From Aeromicrobium sp. PE09-221 (GTDB lineage Bacteria; Actinomycetota; Actinomycetes; Propionibacteriales; Nocardioidaceae), in contig NZ_MIJB01000027.1 in NCBI RefSeq assembly GCF_002174305.1, positions 1 through 64,000 of the forward strand: 64,000 nucleotides of DNA, in the 5' to 3' direction. Below the pieces are notes generated by a model. That model was not told the DNA's origin and ran no database searches. It worked only from the letters and a program-made list of their open reading frames with translations. This document shows, piece by piece, positions 47,461-57,225 of this stretch. The position numbers were made by a program, and so were the translations under genes. How positions within the stretch are numbered: the stretch's first letter is position 1; every line of letters starts with the position of its first letter.

Positions 47461-47493
47461 ACGACGCCCCGGCAGCGAGTGCCGGGGCGTCGT
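47461..47493 (-). terminator. Terminator hairpin after pnp
   Basis: ACGACGCCCCGGCA (47461-47474) and TGCCGGGGCGTCGT (47480-47493) form a perfect 14-base-pair stem with a GCGAG loop, 15 bases past the pnp stop on the minus strand. It closes the rimP-to-pnp gene line. Confidence 0.8.
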
Positions 47494-47508
47494 CGTGGGA
47501 CGAGGAGA

Positions 47509-49719
47509 TCAGGCCTCGGCCGGAGCCTCCGCCTCGGCCGACTTCTCGACGACCGGGATGAGCGAGAGCTTGCCTCGATCGCCGACCTCGGCGATCTCGA
47601 CCTGGATCTTCTGGCCGACCGAAACGACGTCCTCGACATTGTTGACGCGCTGGCCGTCGTTCAGGTCGCGGAGCTTGCTGATGTGCAACAGTCCATCCTT
47701 GCCCGGCAGCAGTGAGATGAAGGCGCCGAAATCGACCGTCTTGACGACCGTGCCGAGGTAGCGCTCGCCGACCTCGGGCATCGTCGGATTGGCGATCGCG
47801 TTGATGGCGCTCTTGGCCGCATCCGCCGCGTCGCCGCCCTCGGCACCGATGTAGACGGTGCCGTCGTCGTCGATCGAGATCTTGGCGCCCGTGTCGTCCT
47901 GGATCTGGTTGATCATCTTGCCCTTGGGGCCGATGACCTCGCCGATCTTGTCGACCGGAACCTTGATCGTGATGATGCGCGGGGCGTGCGGACTCATCTC
48001 GTCGGGCTCGCTGATCGCCTCGGCCATGACATCGAGGATCGTCAGACGAGCATCGCGCGCCTGCGTCAGGGCACCGGCGAGCACGTCGGCGGGGATGCCG
48101 TCGAGCTTGGTGTCCAGCTGCAGCGCGGTGACGAACTCCCGCGTACCGGCGACCTTGAAGTCCATGTCGCCGAAGGCATCCTCGGCGCCCAGGATATCGG
48201 TGAGCGTGACGTACTGCGTCTGCCCATCGACCTCACCGGAGATGAGGCCCATCGCGATGCCCGCGACCGGGGCGCGCAGGGGCACACCGGCATTGAGCAG
48301 CCCCAGGGTCGATGCGCACACCGAGCCCATCGAGGTCGAGCCATTGGAGCTGAGGGCCTCGGAGACCTGGCGGATCGCGTACGGGAACTCCTCGCGCGTC
48401 GGCAGCACCGGGATCAGAGCACGGCCGGCCAGAGCGCCGTGACCGATCTCACGGCGCTTCGGCGAACCCACACGACCGGTCTCGCCGGTCGAGAACGGCG
48501 GGAAGTTGTAGTTGTGCATGTAACGACGCGTCGTCTCGGGGCTCAGCGTGTCGAGCTTCTGCTCGAGGTCGAGCATGTTGAGCGTGGTGACACCGAGGAT
48601 CTGCGTCTCACCGCGCTGGAACAGGGCCGAGCCGTGCACGCGCGGGATGACGCCGACCTCCGCGCTCAGCTCGCGGATATCGGCCAGACCGCGGCCGTCG
48701 ATGCGGACCTTGTCGCGGAGGACACGATCGCGCACGAGGGACTTGGTGAGCGAACGCAGCGCAGCACCGAGCTCCTTCTCACGGCCGTCGAAACGATCGG
48801 CGAGCCGCTCGACAACCTTGGCCTTGATCTCGGACTCGCGCTCCTCGCGCTCGGCCTTGCTGACGATCGTCAGCGCCTCGCGCATGTCATCACTGGCGAT
48901 CTCGGCGACGGCCTCGTAGGCATCGTCCTCGTAGTCGAGGAAGACGGGGAAGTCCCGGACCTCCTTGGCAGCGGCATTGGCCAGCTCGGCCTGGGCCTCA
49001 CAGAGCTGGCGGATGAACGGCTTGGCTGCCTCGATTCCGCCGGCGACGATCTCCTCGGTCGGCGCCTGGACGCCGCCCTGGACCAGATCCCAGGTGGCCT
49101 CGGTGGACTCCGCCTCGACCATCATGATCGCGACATCGTCTCCGGCGACCCGGCCGGCGATGACCATGTCGAAGACGGCGTTCTCGAGCTGGCTGTGGGA
49201 CGGGAAGGCGACCCACTGGCCGTCGATGAGCGCGACACGGGTCGCGCCGATCGGGCCGTTGAACGGCAGACCGGAGATCTGCGTCGAGGCCGAGGCGGCA
49301 TTGATCGCCAGCACGTCGTAGGGCGAGTCGGGGTTCAGAGCCATCACGGTGATGACGACCTGGACCTCGTTGCGCAGGCCCTTCTTGAAGGTGGGGCGCA
49401 GCGGCCGGTCGATGAGCCGACAGGTGAGGATGGCGTCCTCGCTGGGACGGCCCTCTCGGCGGAAGAATGAGCCGGGGATACGTCCCGCGGCGTACATGCG
49501 TTCCTCGACATCGACCGTGAGGGGGAAGAAGTCGAAATGATCCTTGGGATGCTTGCCCGCCGTGGTGGCGCTCAGCAGCATGGTGTCGTCGTCGAGATAG
49601 GCGGCGACCGAACCGGCAGCCTGACGAGCCAATAGGCCCGTCTCGAAGCGCACGGTGCGGGTACCGAAGGAGCCATTGTCGATGACGGTCTCGACTTCGT
49701 GGACAGTCTGATCGGACAT
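47509..49719 (-). CDS. pnp: Polyribonucleotide nucleotidyltransferase
   Basis: The 736-residue phosphorolytic 3'-5' exoribonuclease (also guanosine pentaphosphate synthetase in Actinobacteria) has two RNase PH domains (about 10-230 and 330-560; [23 protein letters not shown] and [18 protein letters not shown]), an all-helical linker, a KH domain with [11 protein letters not shown] (about 605) and a C-terminal S1 domain ([26 protein letters not shown]). The ATG at 49719, with AGAGGAC seven bases upstream, was chosen over an in-frame start 7 codons earlier. It follows rpsO. Confidence 0.97.
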   Translation of the reverse strand: MSDQTVHEVETVIDNGSFGTRTVRFETGLLARQAAGSVAAYLDDDTMLLSATTAGKHPKDHFDFFPLTVDVEERMYAAGRIPGSFFRREGRPSEDAILTCRLIDRPLRPTFKKGLRNEVQVVITVMALNPDSPYDVLAINAASASTQISGLPFNGPIGATRVALIDGQWVAFPSHSQLENAVFDMVIAGRVAGDDVAIMMVEAESTEATWDLVQGGVQAPTEEIVAGGIEAAKPFIRQLCEAQAELANAAAKEVRDFPVFLDYEDDAYEAVAEIASDDMREALTIVSKAEREERESEIKAKVVERLADRFDGREKELGAALRSLTKSLVRDRVLRDKVRIDGRGLADIRELSAEVGVIPRVHGSALFQRGETQILGVTTLNMLDLEQKLDTLSPETTRRYMHNYNFPPFSTGETGRVGSPKRREIGHGALAGRALIPVLPTREEFPYAIRQVSEALSSNGSTSMGSVCASTLGLLNAGVPLRAPVAGIAMGLISGEVDGQTQYVTLTDILGAEDAFGDMDFKVAGTREFVTALQLDTKLDGIPADVLAGALTQARDARLTILDVMAEAISEPDEMSPHAPRIITIKVPVDKIGEVIGPKGKMINQIQDDTGAKISIDDDGTVYIGAEGGDAADAAKSAINAIANPTMPEVGERYLGTVVKTVDFGAFISLLPGKDGLLHISKLRDLNDGQRVNNVEDVVSVGQKIQVEIAEVGDRGKLSLIPVVEKSAEAEAPAEA

Positions 49720-49732
49720 GAGTGTCCTCTCC

Positions 49733-49770
49733 GCAGGCAAAGCCTGCTGTCAGGACGAGGCGGCCTGACA
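49733..49770 (-). promoter_or_regulatory. Twin hairpins in the pnp leader
   Basis: On the minus strand a stem of CCTGACA/TGTCAGG (49764-49770 with 49748-49754) is followed directly by GCAGGC-TTT-GCCTGC (49733-49747), ending four bases before the AGAGGA ribosome site of pnp. In E. coli the pnp leader stem is cut by RNase III and PNPase to autoregulate translation; a similar role here is inference. Confidence 0.45.
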
Positions 49771-49889
49771 GGGCCATGTGGCCGATCGCCGGTCTTCGAT
49801 CGAGGCCCTCGGAACCCAGGGGCTCCGCGGGCCACTACCGAGGACCGAGCGTGACGGGCCGACCTCGTCGGTGGTGTTCAGTTGTGCGA

Positions 49890-49920
49890 AAGCGGCCGTC
49901 CCACGAGGGGACGGCCGCTT
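49890..49920 (-). terminator. Terminator hairpin after rpsO
   Basis: AAGCGGCCGTCCC (49890-49902) and GGGACGGCCGCTT (49908-49920) pair perfectly over 13 bases with a five-base loop ACGAG, 7 bases past the rpsO stop on the minus strand. It probably ends most rpsO transcripts and lets pnp be expressed by read-through or its own promoter. Confidence 0.75.
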
Positions 49921-49927
49921 CAGCGGG

Positions 49928-50218
49928 TCAGCGGCGCAGGCCGAGGCGCTCGATCAGCGAGCGGTAACGCTCGATGTCGTTGTTCTGCAGGTAGTTGAGC
50001 AGACGACGACGCTGGCCGACGAGCAGCAGCAGACCACGACGGCTGTGGTGATCGTGCTTGTGCTCCTTGAGATGCTCGGTGAGCTGCGCGATGCGCTTGC
50101 TGAGCAGCGCGATCTGAACCTCAGGAGAGCCGGTGTCGCCCTCGCTCAGCGCATACTGCTTGATGATCTCGTCTTTGGGCAGCTCTGCGACGGTGGGCGC
50201 AGCAGTCTTCTTCGACAC
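49928..50218 (-). CDS. rpsO: Small-subunit ribosomal protein uS15
   Basis: The 96-residue protein has the S15 core [49 protein letters not shown] and [12 protein letters not shown]. It binds the central domain of 16S rRNA early in assembly. The N-terminal extension of about 8 residues (MSKKTAAP) is slightly longer than E. coli S15. The start is GTG at 50218 with AGAGGAGAAC upstream. Confidence 0.97.
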   Translation of the reverse strand: MSKKTAAPTVAELPKDEIIKQYALSEGDTGSPEVQIALLSKRIAQLTEHLKEHKHDHHSRRGLLLLVGQRRRLLNYLQNNDIERYRSLIERLGLRR

Positions 50219-50335
50219 TGTTCTCCTCTGGGGTTCACTCGTTGCACGGCGCGCCCGGGCCTGTTCACCGGGGCACTGGAATCCGTGGCCGTTCTGACGG
50301 CACCAGCCAGGATAGCAGCGAGTGACGACGGAACG

Positions 50336-51292
50336 TTAATCGAGAACTCGGCGTGCCGCCGCGACATCGGCTTCCATCTGGACCACGAGCGCATCGACGG
50401 AGTCGAAGGCCACCATAGGGCGCAGAGACTCCACGAGCTCCACGCGCACGGCCTCGCCGTAAAGATCGAGATCGTCACGATCGAGCACATAGGACTCCAC
50501 GCGGCGCCCAGCGACCCCCTCGAAGGTCGGATTGGTGCCGATCGAGATCGCCGCGGGAAGCCGCTCTCTCCCAGCGCGCACCAGACGGCCGGCGTAAACG
50601 CCGTCGGGCGGCACGGCGTATGACTCGTCGACCGGGACATTCGCGGTCGGGAAACCCAGCTCGCGGCCACGGCGATCACCGGGAGTGACCGTGCCGCTGA
50701 TCTCATGCGGGCGTCCGAGGACCGATGCCGCCGCCGCCAGGTCGCCCCCAGCGATCGCCCGGCGTGCGCGGGTGGACGAGAACACCTGCCCGTCACCCGC
50801 GAGGACCCAACCTTCGACCGCGAACCCCGCGGTTCGTCCTGCCTCGTGCAAGGTCTCGACGGTGCCCGCTGCACGCCGGCCGAAGCGGAAGTTCTCCCCT
50901 ACGATCAGCTCCTGGCAGTGCGTCTGGTCGACGATGACGCGGTCGATGAACTCCTGCGGGCTCCATGCCGACATCTCAGCCGAGAAGGCCAGCACCCGCA
51001 CCTCCTCAGCACCGTGTTCGTGCAGCAGCTCCACGCGCCGGTCGAGGGTGGTGAGTCGCGCGGGTGCCTTGTCGGGAGCCAGGACGGCGACGGGATGGGG
51101 ATCGAAGGTAACGGCGACCGATGTGGCACCACGGGCCGCAGCTCTGCTCCGGACAGCGGCCAACACCTGCTGATGGCCCCGGTGGACACCGTCGAAGACG
51201 CCGATCGTCACCACGCTCGGTCCGCCGATCGGGTCGGTCGATGCCCCTTCGGTCGCTTTCCAGATCGCCACCAGGCCACTGTAGTCACGCAC
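50336..51292 (-). CDS. ribF: Bifunctional riboflavin kinase/FAD synthetase
   Basis: The 318-residue enzyme makes FMN then FAD. The N-terminal adenylyltransferase domain has VTIGVFDGVHRGHQQVL (HxGH), TFDPHPVAVL and FSSTRARRAI; the C-terminal flavokinase has GDRRGRELGFPTANV and the PTAN motif (about 220). The GTG at 51292 is taken, with GGAGG close upstream; the frame remains open to 51358 but overlaps the phospholipase D-like gene. It lies upstream of rpsO. Confidence 0.92.
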   Translation of the reverse strand: MRDYSGLVAIWKATEGASTDPIGGPSVVTIGVFDGVHRGHQQVLAAVRSRAAARGATSVAVTFDPHPVAVLAPDKAPARLTTLDRRVELLHEHGAEEVRVLAFSAEMSAWSPQEFIDRVIVDQTHCQELIVGENFRFGRRAAGTVETLHEAGRTAGFAVEGWVLAGDGQVFSSTRARRAIAGGDLAAAASVLGRPHEISGTVTPGDRRGRELGFPTANVPVDESYAVPPDGVYAGRLVRAGRERLPAAISIGTNPTFEGVAGRRVESYVLDRDDLDLYGEAVRVELVESLRPMVAFDSVDALVVQMEADVAAARRVLD

Positions 51293-51324
51293 CTCCGGCA
51301 CCACGGGCCCGGGCCGTACCGAGG

Positions 51325-52566
51325 TCAGAGCAGCGGCTTGAGGGGCTTGAGCACCCATTCATAGAGACGTCCGACCGCCGCCCGGTGGTGCCAGGCCTCG
51401 GCGGTGAGCCGCTCCGCCTTGGAGGCATCCTCGGCGAAGACCTCGCGCATCCCCCGGGCGAATCCCTCGTCGATGATCTCGATGTTGATCTCGTAGTTGC
51501 CGGTGAGGCTGAGCCGGTCGATATTCGCGGTGCCGATCGTGCTCCATTCACCGTCGATCGTGGCGGTCTTGGCATGGACCATGTGATCGGAGTAGCGCCA
51601 GATCTCCACGCCCGCGTCCAGCAGACGGTTGAAGTAACCCCGGGCCAGGAAGTCCGCGATGACATGGTTCGACACCTTCGGCAGCAGGATCCGCACCTGC
51701 ACGCCACGCTGCGAGGCGTCGATGAGCGCGTCGAGGATATCGGCATCGGGGATGAAATAGGCGGTCGTCAGCTCGATGGTCTCCTGGGCCCGGTCGATCG
51801 CCTCCAGGTACATGCCCCGGATCGGGAAGATCAGCTGGCGCGGGATATTGCGGTGAGCCCGGATCGCCGGGTCCCAGGTCGGCCTGCTGACCTGTTCGAT
51901 GCGTTCCTTCGGCCGGTGGATGTTCCAGAAGTCGATGAAAGCATTCTCCAGGTCCCACACCGCGGTGCCGCTGAGCGCCAGGTGCGTGTCACGCCACTCG
52001 TCCTCATAGAGCTGACCGACGTTGTAGCCGCCCACGAATCCGATGGCGTCGTCGACGACGAGGATCTTGCGGTGGTCACGTCCGTAGTTGCGCGGATTCC
52101 AGAAGCGCAGCCCGGCAACCAGCACGGGATAACGCATGACGCGCACCGACGGCTCGAACCGGAAGAAGCTCGGCTTGACGACGAGATTGGCGAAGCCGTC
52201 ATAGACGACATAGACCTCGACCCCGCGGGCGGCGGCCTCGTTCAAGGCGCGCTTGAACCGACGGCCCATCGCGTCATCCTTGACGATGTAGGACTCGAAC
52301 AGCACGCGCTGTCGGGCCTGATCGATGGCCGCGAGCATGTCCTCGTACAGCGGTGCCCCGCTGACGTAGACATTGGCCTCATTCGACTCGCCGATCCCGA
52401 AGGTCCGCGGCTCCACCCGGGGCAGCGGCCTCGTCCCCTTGCCGCGGATCATCTTGCGGACCTTGGTGGCGGTCATGAGTGATGCCACGGCAGCGACCTG
52501 GACCATCAGGAAGCCGACCACGAAACGGCGCAGTACCTGACGAGGAGAAGGGGTCGACCAGGTCAT
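51325..52566 (-). CDS. Phospholipase D-family protein (cardiolipin synthase-like)
   Basis: The 413-residue protein has one N-terminal helix (about 15-35) and two HKD motifs, GRDHRKILVVDD (about 165) and MVHAKTATIDGEWSTIGTAN (about 340), each followed by the usual Gly/Asn region. The layout matches Cls-type enzymes that join phosphatidylglycerol molecules to cardiolipin at the inner membrane; other phosphatidyl transfer or hydrolysis is possible. The ATG at 52566 is preceded by AGGGTGG; a GTG three codons earlier is an alternative. It interrupts the usual truB-ribF neighbourhood. Confidence 0.85.
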   Translation of the reverse strand: MTWSTPSPRQVLRRFVVGFLMVQVAAVASLMTATKVRKMIRGKGTRPLPRVEPRTFGIGESNEANVYVSGAPLYEDMLAAIDQARQRVLFESYIVKDDAMGRRFKRALNEAAARGVEVYVVYDGFANLVVKPSFFRFEPSVRVMRYPVLVAGLRFWNPRNYGRDHRKILVVDDAIGFVGGYNVGQLYEDEWRDTHLALSGTAVWDLENAFIDFWNIHRPKERIEQVSRPTWDPAIRAHRNIPRQLIFPIRGMYLEAIDRAQETIELTTAYFIPDADILDALIDASQRGVQVRILLPKVSNHVIADFLARGYFNRLLDAGVEIWRYSDHMVHAKTATIDGEWSTIGTANIDRLSLTGNYEINIEIIDEGFARGMREVFAEDASKAERLTAEAWHHRAAVGRLYEWVLKPLKPLL

Positions 52567-52635
52567 GTCGGCCACCCTATCTGTACTCAGACGTTCCGAC
52601 CCGAGCGGCCCGAGCCTGACCCGGCCGACTCCGGA

Positions 52636-53520
52636 TCAGACGAACACCGCCAGGGCCCGGGCCGACGCGCCACGCTGCTCGTACAGAGCCAGGAAGTTCC
52701 CGTCCGGCCCGAACAGGGCGGTCGGCCCCTCCCCGGCCAGCACGAGTCCTTCGAGCGCCCGGCCGTGACGGGCGAGCCGTGCCTGGTCCTCATCGAGTCT
52801 CCGCGCTTCGAAAGCGGCGCGGGCCGCATCGTCGAGACCGATGATGTCGAGCCGCTCCTCCAGCTGGTCCAGGGTGCGGGCCTGGTCGAGCCCGAAGCCG
52901 CCCACGCGGGTACGGCGCAGCATCATCAGATGCCCGCCCACTCCGAGCGACGCACCCAGGTCTCGCGCTAGGGCACGCACATAGGTGCCGCTGGAGCAGA
53001 CGACGCGCACGTCGACATCCGTGGCGCGGTCGCCGGCCCTGACCTCGGTGACCTCGAAGACGGACACCGTCACTGGGCGGGCCGCGAGCTCGACATCCTC
53101 CCCCGCGCGTACCCGGGCGTAGGAGCGTCGGCCATCCACCTTGACCGCCGACACCTTCGAGGGCACCTGCTCGACCTCACCGGTGAGCGGGCGGATCGCC
53201 GCATCGATCTCCTCGCGGGTGAGTCCCGAAGCGTCCATGGACGCGATGACCTCGCCCTCGGCATCGTCGGTCACGGTCGACTCCCCCAGCCGGATCGTCG
53301 CCAGGTACTCCTTGTCGGCGAGCTGCAGATGGCCGAGCAGACGCGTGGCCCGTCCGATGCCGAGCACCAGGACGCCCGTGGCCATCGGATCGAGCGTCCC
53401 CGCATGTCCGACCTTGCGGGTCTGCGCGAGTCGCCGCATCCGGCCGACGACATCGTGCGAGGTCCAACCCGTGGGCTTGTCGACGATCACCAGGCCCATG
53501 GGTGCGGCGGGCTGCGTCAC
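52636..53520 (-). CDS. truB: tRNA pseudouridine(55) synthase
   Basis: The 294-residue enzyme has the N-terminal [17 protein letters not shown], the catalytic Asp in [14 protein letters not shown] (about residue 45) and [14 protein letters not shown] (about 180), plus a C-terminal region of PUA-like size. It modifies U55 in the T loop of tRNAs. The GTG at 53520 has GAGGACGA upstream and overlaps the rbfA stop by 4 bases. It lies in the line infB-rbfA-truB. Confidence 0.95.
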   Translation of the reverse strand: MTQPAAPMGLVIVDKPTGWTSHDVVGRMRRLAQTRKVGHAGTLDPMATGVLVLGIGRATRLLGHLQLADKEYLATIRLGESTVTDDAEGEVIASMDASGLTREEIDAAIRPLTGEVEQVPSKVSAVKVDGRRSYARVRAGEDVELAARPVTVSVFEVTEVRAGDRATDVDVRVVCSSGTYVRALARDLGASLGVGGHLMMLRRTRVGGFGLDQARTLDQLEERLDIIGLDDAARAAFEARRLDEDQARLARHGRALEGLVLAGEGPTALFGPDGNFLALYEQRGASARALAVFV

Positions 53521-53939
53521 TCGTCCTCGCGGGTCTTGTACGGGTCGGCATCGCCGGCGTACTCGGCGCCGGCCGCCCGCGCGGCGACCTCTGCATCCGA
53601 TTCCCTGGCGCGTGCCAGCAGCTCCTCGATCTCACGGGCTTGCTCCGGCACGGCATCGAGGAAGAACTCGATCGTCGGCGTATGGCGCAGTCCAAGCTGC
53701 TTGCCCACCTCCGATCGGATCAGACCGGTCGCGCTCGTCAGAGCCGCTGCGGTTCCGTCGCGCTCAGCCTCATCGCCCATGACGGTGTAGAACACGGAGG
53801 CGTGCTGACTATCGCCGGTCAGCCGGACATCGGTGATGGTGATGAACCCGATCCGCGGGTCTTTGATCCGTCGCTCGAGCAGCCCGGCGACGATCGTCTT
53901 GATCCGGTCGGCGATCTTCGCATTACGTGGACTGGGCAT
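53517..53939 (-). CDS. rbfA: 30S ribosome-binding factor A
   Basis: The 140-residue protein shows the RbfA KH-like domain: [48 protein letters not shown] and [12 protein letters not shown], then an acidic Ala-rich tail. It matures the 16S rRNA 5' helix. The ATG at 53939 ([12 protein letters not shown]) was preferred over an upstream start at 53957 because it is the family start and follows GAGAGAGAT. It lies after infB. Confidence 0.94.
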   Translation of the reverse strand: MPSPRNAKIADRIKTIVAGLLERRIKDPRIGFITITDVRLTGDSQHASVFYTVMGDEAERDGTAAALTSATGLIRSEVGKQLGLRHTPTIEFFLDAVPEQAREIEELLARARESDAEVAARAAGAEYAGDADPYKTREDE

Positions 53940-53965
53940 GGTGATCTCTCTCTTCACTGACCCCG

Positions 53966-54022
53966 TGAGTGTGACGTTTGGACGGCAGAATCAAAGGATT
54001 CACCGTCCAAACGTCACACTCA
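53966..54022 (-). terminator. Bipartite 20-base-pair hairpin between infB and rbfA
   Basis: Arms at 53966-53985 and 54003-54022 pair perfectly over 20 bases (core GACGTTTGGACGG). The 17-base loop itself contains GAATC-AAAG-GATTC, extending the stem. It starts 14 bases past the infB stop and ends 27 bases before rbfA. It may partly terminate or act as a processing site within the operon. Its arms differ from the TTGTGGCCC family. Confidence 0.6.
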
Positions 54023-54035
54023 GCGAGTTGGGACC

Positions 54036-56801
54036 TCAGTCGCGGGGCTTCTCGCGGAGCTCGAAGCTCTCGACGATGTCGCCGATCTTGATGTCGCCGT
54101 AGTTGCGCAACACCAGACCGCACTCGAAGCCCTCGCGGACCTCGCTGACATCATCCTTCTCGCGCCGCAGGCTCGACAGGTCGAGGTTGTCGGCGACCAC
54201 ATTGCCATCACGCAGCAACCGCGCCTTCGCATTGCGACGGATCGTGCCGTCGACCACCATGCAGCCCGCGATATTGCCGATCTTGGACGAGCGGAAGATC
54301 TCGCGGATCTCCGCCTGACCGAGCTGGTGCTCCTCGTAGATCGGCTTGAGCATGCCCTTGAGCGCCGCCTCGATCTCCTCGATCGCCTGGTAGATGACCG
54401 AGTAGTACTTGATCTGGACGCCCTCGCGGTCCGCCATCTCCGTGGCCTTGCCCTGAGCCCGCACGTTGTAGCCGACGATGACGGCATTCGACGCGGTCGC
54501 CAGGTTGACATTGGCCTCGGTGATGGCACCGACCCCGCGGTCGATGACCCGCAGGTCGACCTCGTCGCCGACATCGATCTGGCTGAGCGAGTCCTCGAGC
54601 GCCTCGACCGAGCCGGAGCTGTCGCCCTTGAGGATGAGCAGCAGCTCGGTGGTCTCACCTTTCTCGACCTCGCGCATGAGGTCCTCGAGCGTACGGCGAC
54701 CGCTGCGCTTGGCCAGCGCCGCATTGCGCTCACGGGCCTCGCGCTTCTCGGCGATCTGACGGGCGATCCGGTCGTCATCGACGACCATGAAGTTGTCGCC
54801 GGCACCGGGCACGGCCGTCAGGCCGAGCACGAGGGCGGGCCGCGACGGCGGCGCCTCCTCGATGCTGTCGCCGAACTCGTCGAGCAGCGCCCGCACACGG
54901 CCGAAGGCCGAACCGGCCACGATCGTGTCGCCGACGCGCAGCGTGCCGCGCTGGACGATGACGGTCGCCACGGGTCCGCGACCGCGGTCGAGGTGCGCCT
55001 CGATGGCCAGACCCTCGGCGTTCTGATCCGGATTGGCCCGCAGGTCCAAGGACGCATCGGCGGTCAGGACGATGGCCTCCAACAACTGCTCCAGGCCCGT
55101 GCCGGACTTGGCCGAGACGTCGACGAACATCGTGTCGCCGCCGTACTCCTCGGGCACGAGCCCGTACTCGGTGAGCTGTCCGCGCGCCTTGCTCGGATCG
55201 GCATCGGGCTTGTCGACCTTGTTGACCGCCACGACGATCGGCACACCGGCCGCCTGAGCGTGGTTGAGCGCCTCGACCGTCTGCGGCATGACGCCGTCAT
55301 CGGCCGCGACCACCAGGACCGCGATATCAGTCGCCTGGGCACCACGGGCTCGCATGGCGGTGAACGCCTCGTGACCCGGGGTATCGATGAAGGTGATCGG
55401 ACGCTCGACATCGTCGACCTCGGTGGTGACCTGGTAGGCACCGATCGACTGCGTGATGCCGCCGGCCTCCTTGGCCACGACATTGGCATTGCGCAGGGCG
55501 TCGAGCAGCTTGGTCTTGCCGTGGTCGACGTGACCCATGACCGTGACGACCGGCGGACGCGGTGCCATGTCGGCATCGTTGCCCTCGTCCTCGCCGAACT
55601 CCAGCGAGAAGGACTCGAGCAGCTCTCGGTCCTCGTCCTCGGGCGAGACGACCTCGACGTTGTAGTTCAGCTCCTCACCGAGGATCTGCAGCGTCTCGTC
55701 GTTGACCGACTGCGTGGCGGTGACCATCTCGCCGAGGTGGAACAGCACCTGCACGAGCGATGCAGCGTCGACACCGATCTTCTCGGCGAAGTCCGTCAGC
55801 GACGCACCGCGCGCAACGCGGACGGTCTCGCCGTTACCCTTGCGGACCCGCACACCGCCGATCGCGGGCGCCTGCATCTGATCGAATTCCTGGCGCTTGG
55901 CGCGCTTGCTCTTGCGTCCACGGCGCGGCGGACCGCCCGCGCGTCCGAAGGCGCCCTGCGTGCCACCGCGGCCACCGGGGCCACGACCGCGCGCGGGAGG
56001 TCCGGAGAAGCCGCCGCCACCGCCGGGACGGGGAGCGCCACCGCCACCACCGCCGGGACGATTCCCGGCACCGGGACGGCCTCCACCCGGTCGCCCGCCG
56101 GGGCGACCACCCTGACGCGCATCGGGGCCGCCGACCGCGGAACGCTTGGGCATCATCGCGGGATTGGGACGCGGCATGCCGCCCGGACGGGGCGCACCGG
56201 CACCGTCGCCCTGACCTTGACCGCGTCCGGCCGGCGGACGCGGCGGACGATCCTGTTGCATGCCCTGCTTGGACGAGAACGGGTTGTTACCGGGGCGAGC
56301 GCTGCCCGATCGCGGACCCGGACGCGGACCACCCGGCTTGGGGCCACCGGGACGGGGTCCCGGAGCCGGCGCGCTGGGCGCGGGAGCGTCAGCCTCCGGC
56401 GGCTTGGGCGCGGCAGGACCCGGCTTGGGAGCCGCGGGGCCGGGCTTGGGCGCGGCAGGACCCGGCTTCGGTGCCGCCGGACCCGGCTTGGGTGCGGCGG
56501 GTGCGCTGCTCTCGCTCGCGATGCTCTCCTGCTGAGGCGGTGCGCTCGGCACGGCCGACTCCGCGGGTGCGGGGGTGCTGGCGGGAGCGTCCTTCTTCGG
56601 CGCGGCCTTCTTGGCCCCGCCCTTCTTGGCGCCCATCTCGCGCAGCTTGTCGCCGTGCTCGTCGTTGAGACGACGCACGACCGGCGCCTCGACGGTCGAC
56701 GAGGCGGACTTCACGTATTCGCCCATGTCCTTGAGGGTGGACAGGACGACCTTGCTGGGGACTCCGAACTCGCGGGCGAGCTCGTGGACTCTGACAGCCA
56801 C
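54036..56801 (-). CDS. infB: Translation initiation factor IF-2
   Basis: The 921-residue GTPase delivers initiator fMet-tRNA. The N-terminus (1-60; [17 protein letters not shown]) is the IF2N domain. Residues about 60-310 form a low-complexity Ala/Pro/Lys then Gly/Arg/Pro region with GPAAPKP repeated several times. The G domain begins at about 420 with [19 protein letters not shown] and NKVDKPD; domains II-IV follow. The GTG at 56801 has GAAGGAGAAGA upstream. A hairpin in the leader overlaps this ribosome site. Confidence 0.97.
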   Translation of the reverse strand: MAVRVHELAREFGVPSKVVLSTLKDMGEYVKSASSTVEAPVVRRLNDEHGDKLREMGAKKGGAKKAAPKKDAPASTPAPAESAVPSAPPQQESIASESSAPAAPKPGPAAPKPGPAAPKPGPAAPKPGPAAPKPPEADAPAPSAPAPGPRPGGPKPGGPRPGPRSGSARPGNNPFSSKQGMQQDRPPRPPAGRGQGQGDGAGAPRPGGMPRPNPAMMPKRSAVGGPDARQGGRPGGRPGGGRPGAGNRPGGGGGGAPRPGGGGGFSGPPARGRGPGGRGGTQGAFGRAGGPPRRGRKSKRAKRQEFDQMQAPAIGGVRVRKGNGETVRVARGASLTDFAEKIGVDAASLVQVLFHLGEMVTATQSVNDETLQILGEELNYNVEVVSPEDEDRELLESFSLEFGEDEGNDADMAPRPPVVTVMGHVDHGKTKLLDALRNANVVAKEAGGITQSIGAYQVTTEVDDVERPITFIDTPGHEAFTAMRARGAQATDIAVLVVAADDGVMPQTVEALNHAQAAGVPIVVAVNKVDKPDADPSKARGQLTEYGLVPEEYGGDTMFVDVSAKSGTGLEQLLEAIVLTADASLDLRANPDQNAEGLAIEAHLDRGRGPVATVIVQRGTLRVGDTIVAGSAFGRVRALLDEFGDSIEEAPPSRPALVLGLTAVPGAGDNFMVVDDDRIARQIAEKREARERNAALAKRSGRRTLEDLMREVEKGETTELLLILKGDSSGSVEALEDSLSQIDVGDEVDLRVIDRGVGAITEANVNLATASNAVIVGYNVRAQGKATEMADREGVQIKYYSVIYQAIEEIEAALKGMLKPIYEEHQLGQAEIREIFRSSKIGNIAGCMVVDGTIRRNAKARLLRDGNVVADNLDLSSLRREKDDVSEVREGFECGLVLRNYGDIKIGDIVESFELREKPRD

Positions 56802-56807
56802 TCTTCT

Positions 56808-56832
56808 CCTTCAGGGGGTCCAGCCCTGAAGG
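56808..56832 (-). promoter_or_regulatory. Hairpin overlapping the infB ribosome-binding site
   Basis: On the minus strand CCTTCAGGG (56832-56824) pairs perfectly with CCCTGAAGG (56816-56808) around a seven-base loop. The 3' arm ends inside the GAAGGAG ribosome site, which is followed by AAGA and the GTG start. Folding would hide part of the site, so a temperature-, protein- or ribosome-sensitive switch is possible. Function is inference. The rest of the gap 56802-56938 holds nothing else recognised. Confidence 0.5.
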
Positions 56833-56938
56833 GGGCCGGACCTAGTCGACGTACAGGCTCATTGCGAGGTACTCATCGAGTGCTCATGAGCGTGTGCTCC
56901 GTTTTCGGTCGGGAGACGTCCGGTCGGACGCCTCGTGG

Positions 56939-57223
56939 TCAGGTGCTCCGGTCACCAGGATCCACGATCAGCGACCGCAGCGCATCGGTCTGCGGGCGGC
57001 CTTCACGACGAAGGGCCCGACCGAACGCGCGGCGACGGACCGCGAGCTCCAGGCACTCGGACGACGGATGCAGGTGCGCTCCCCGTCCGGGCAACGTGCC
57101 ATCGGTGTCCGGGACGACCGCGAAACTACCATCGCTCGCGCCCGGCTGTGCGACGACACGCACCAGAGTGGACTTGTCCGCACGCTCACGACAACCGATA
57201 CACGTGCGGATCACCGACGACAA
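56939..57223 (-). CDS. rnpM: YlxR/RnpM-family RNA-binding protein
   Basis: The 94-residue protein matches DUF448/YlxR: RTCIGCRERADKSTLVRVVA, GRGAHLHPSSECLELAVRRRAFGRALR. In Firmicutes the family (RnpM) modulates RNase P; in Actinobacteria its role is less clear. The start is TTG at 57223 or GTG at 57214; both lie within a few bases of the nusA stop, so translation is probably coupled. It lies between nusA and infB as in most bacteria. Confidence 0.85.
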   Translation of the reverse strand: MSSVIRTCIGCRERADKSTLVRVVAQPGASDGSFAVVPDTDGTLPGRGAHLHPSSECLELAVRRRAFGRALRREGRPQTDALRSLIVDPGDRST

Positions 57224-57225
57224 GT

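Noticed and set aside
47296..47508. Lysine riboswitch before dapB.
   Set aside because: The stretch has a nested inverted repeat but not the size, five-helix junction or conserved loops of a lysine riboswitch.
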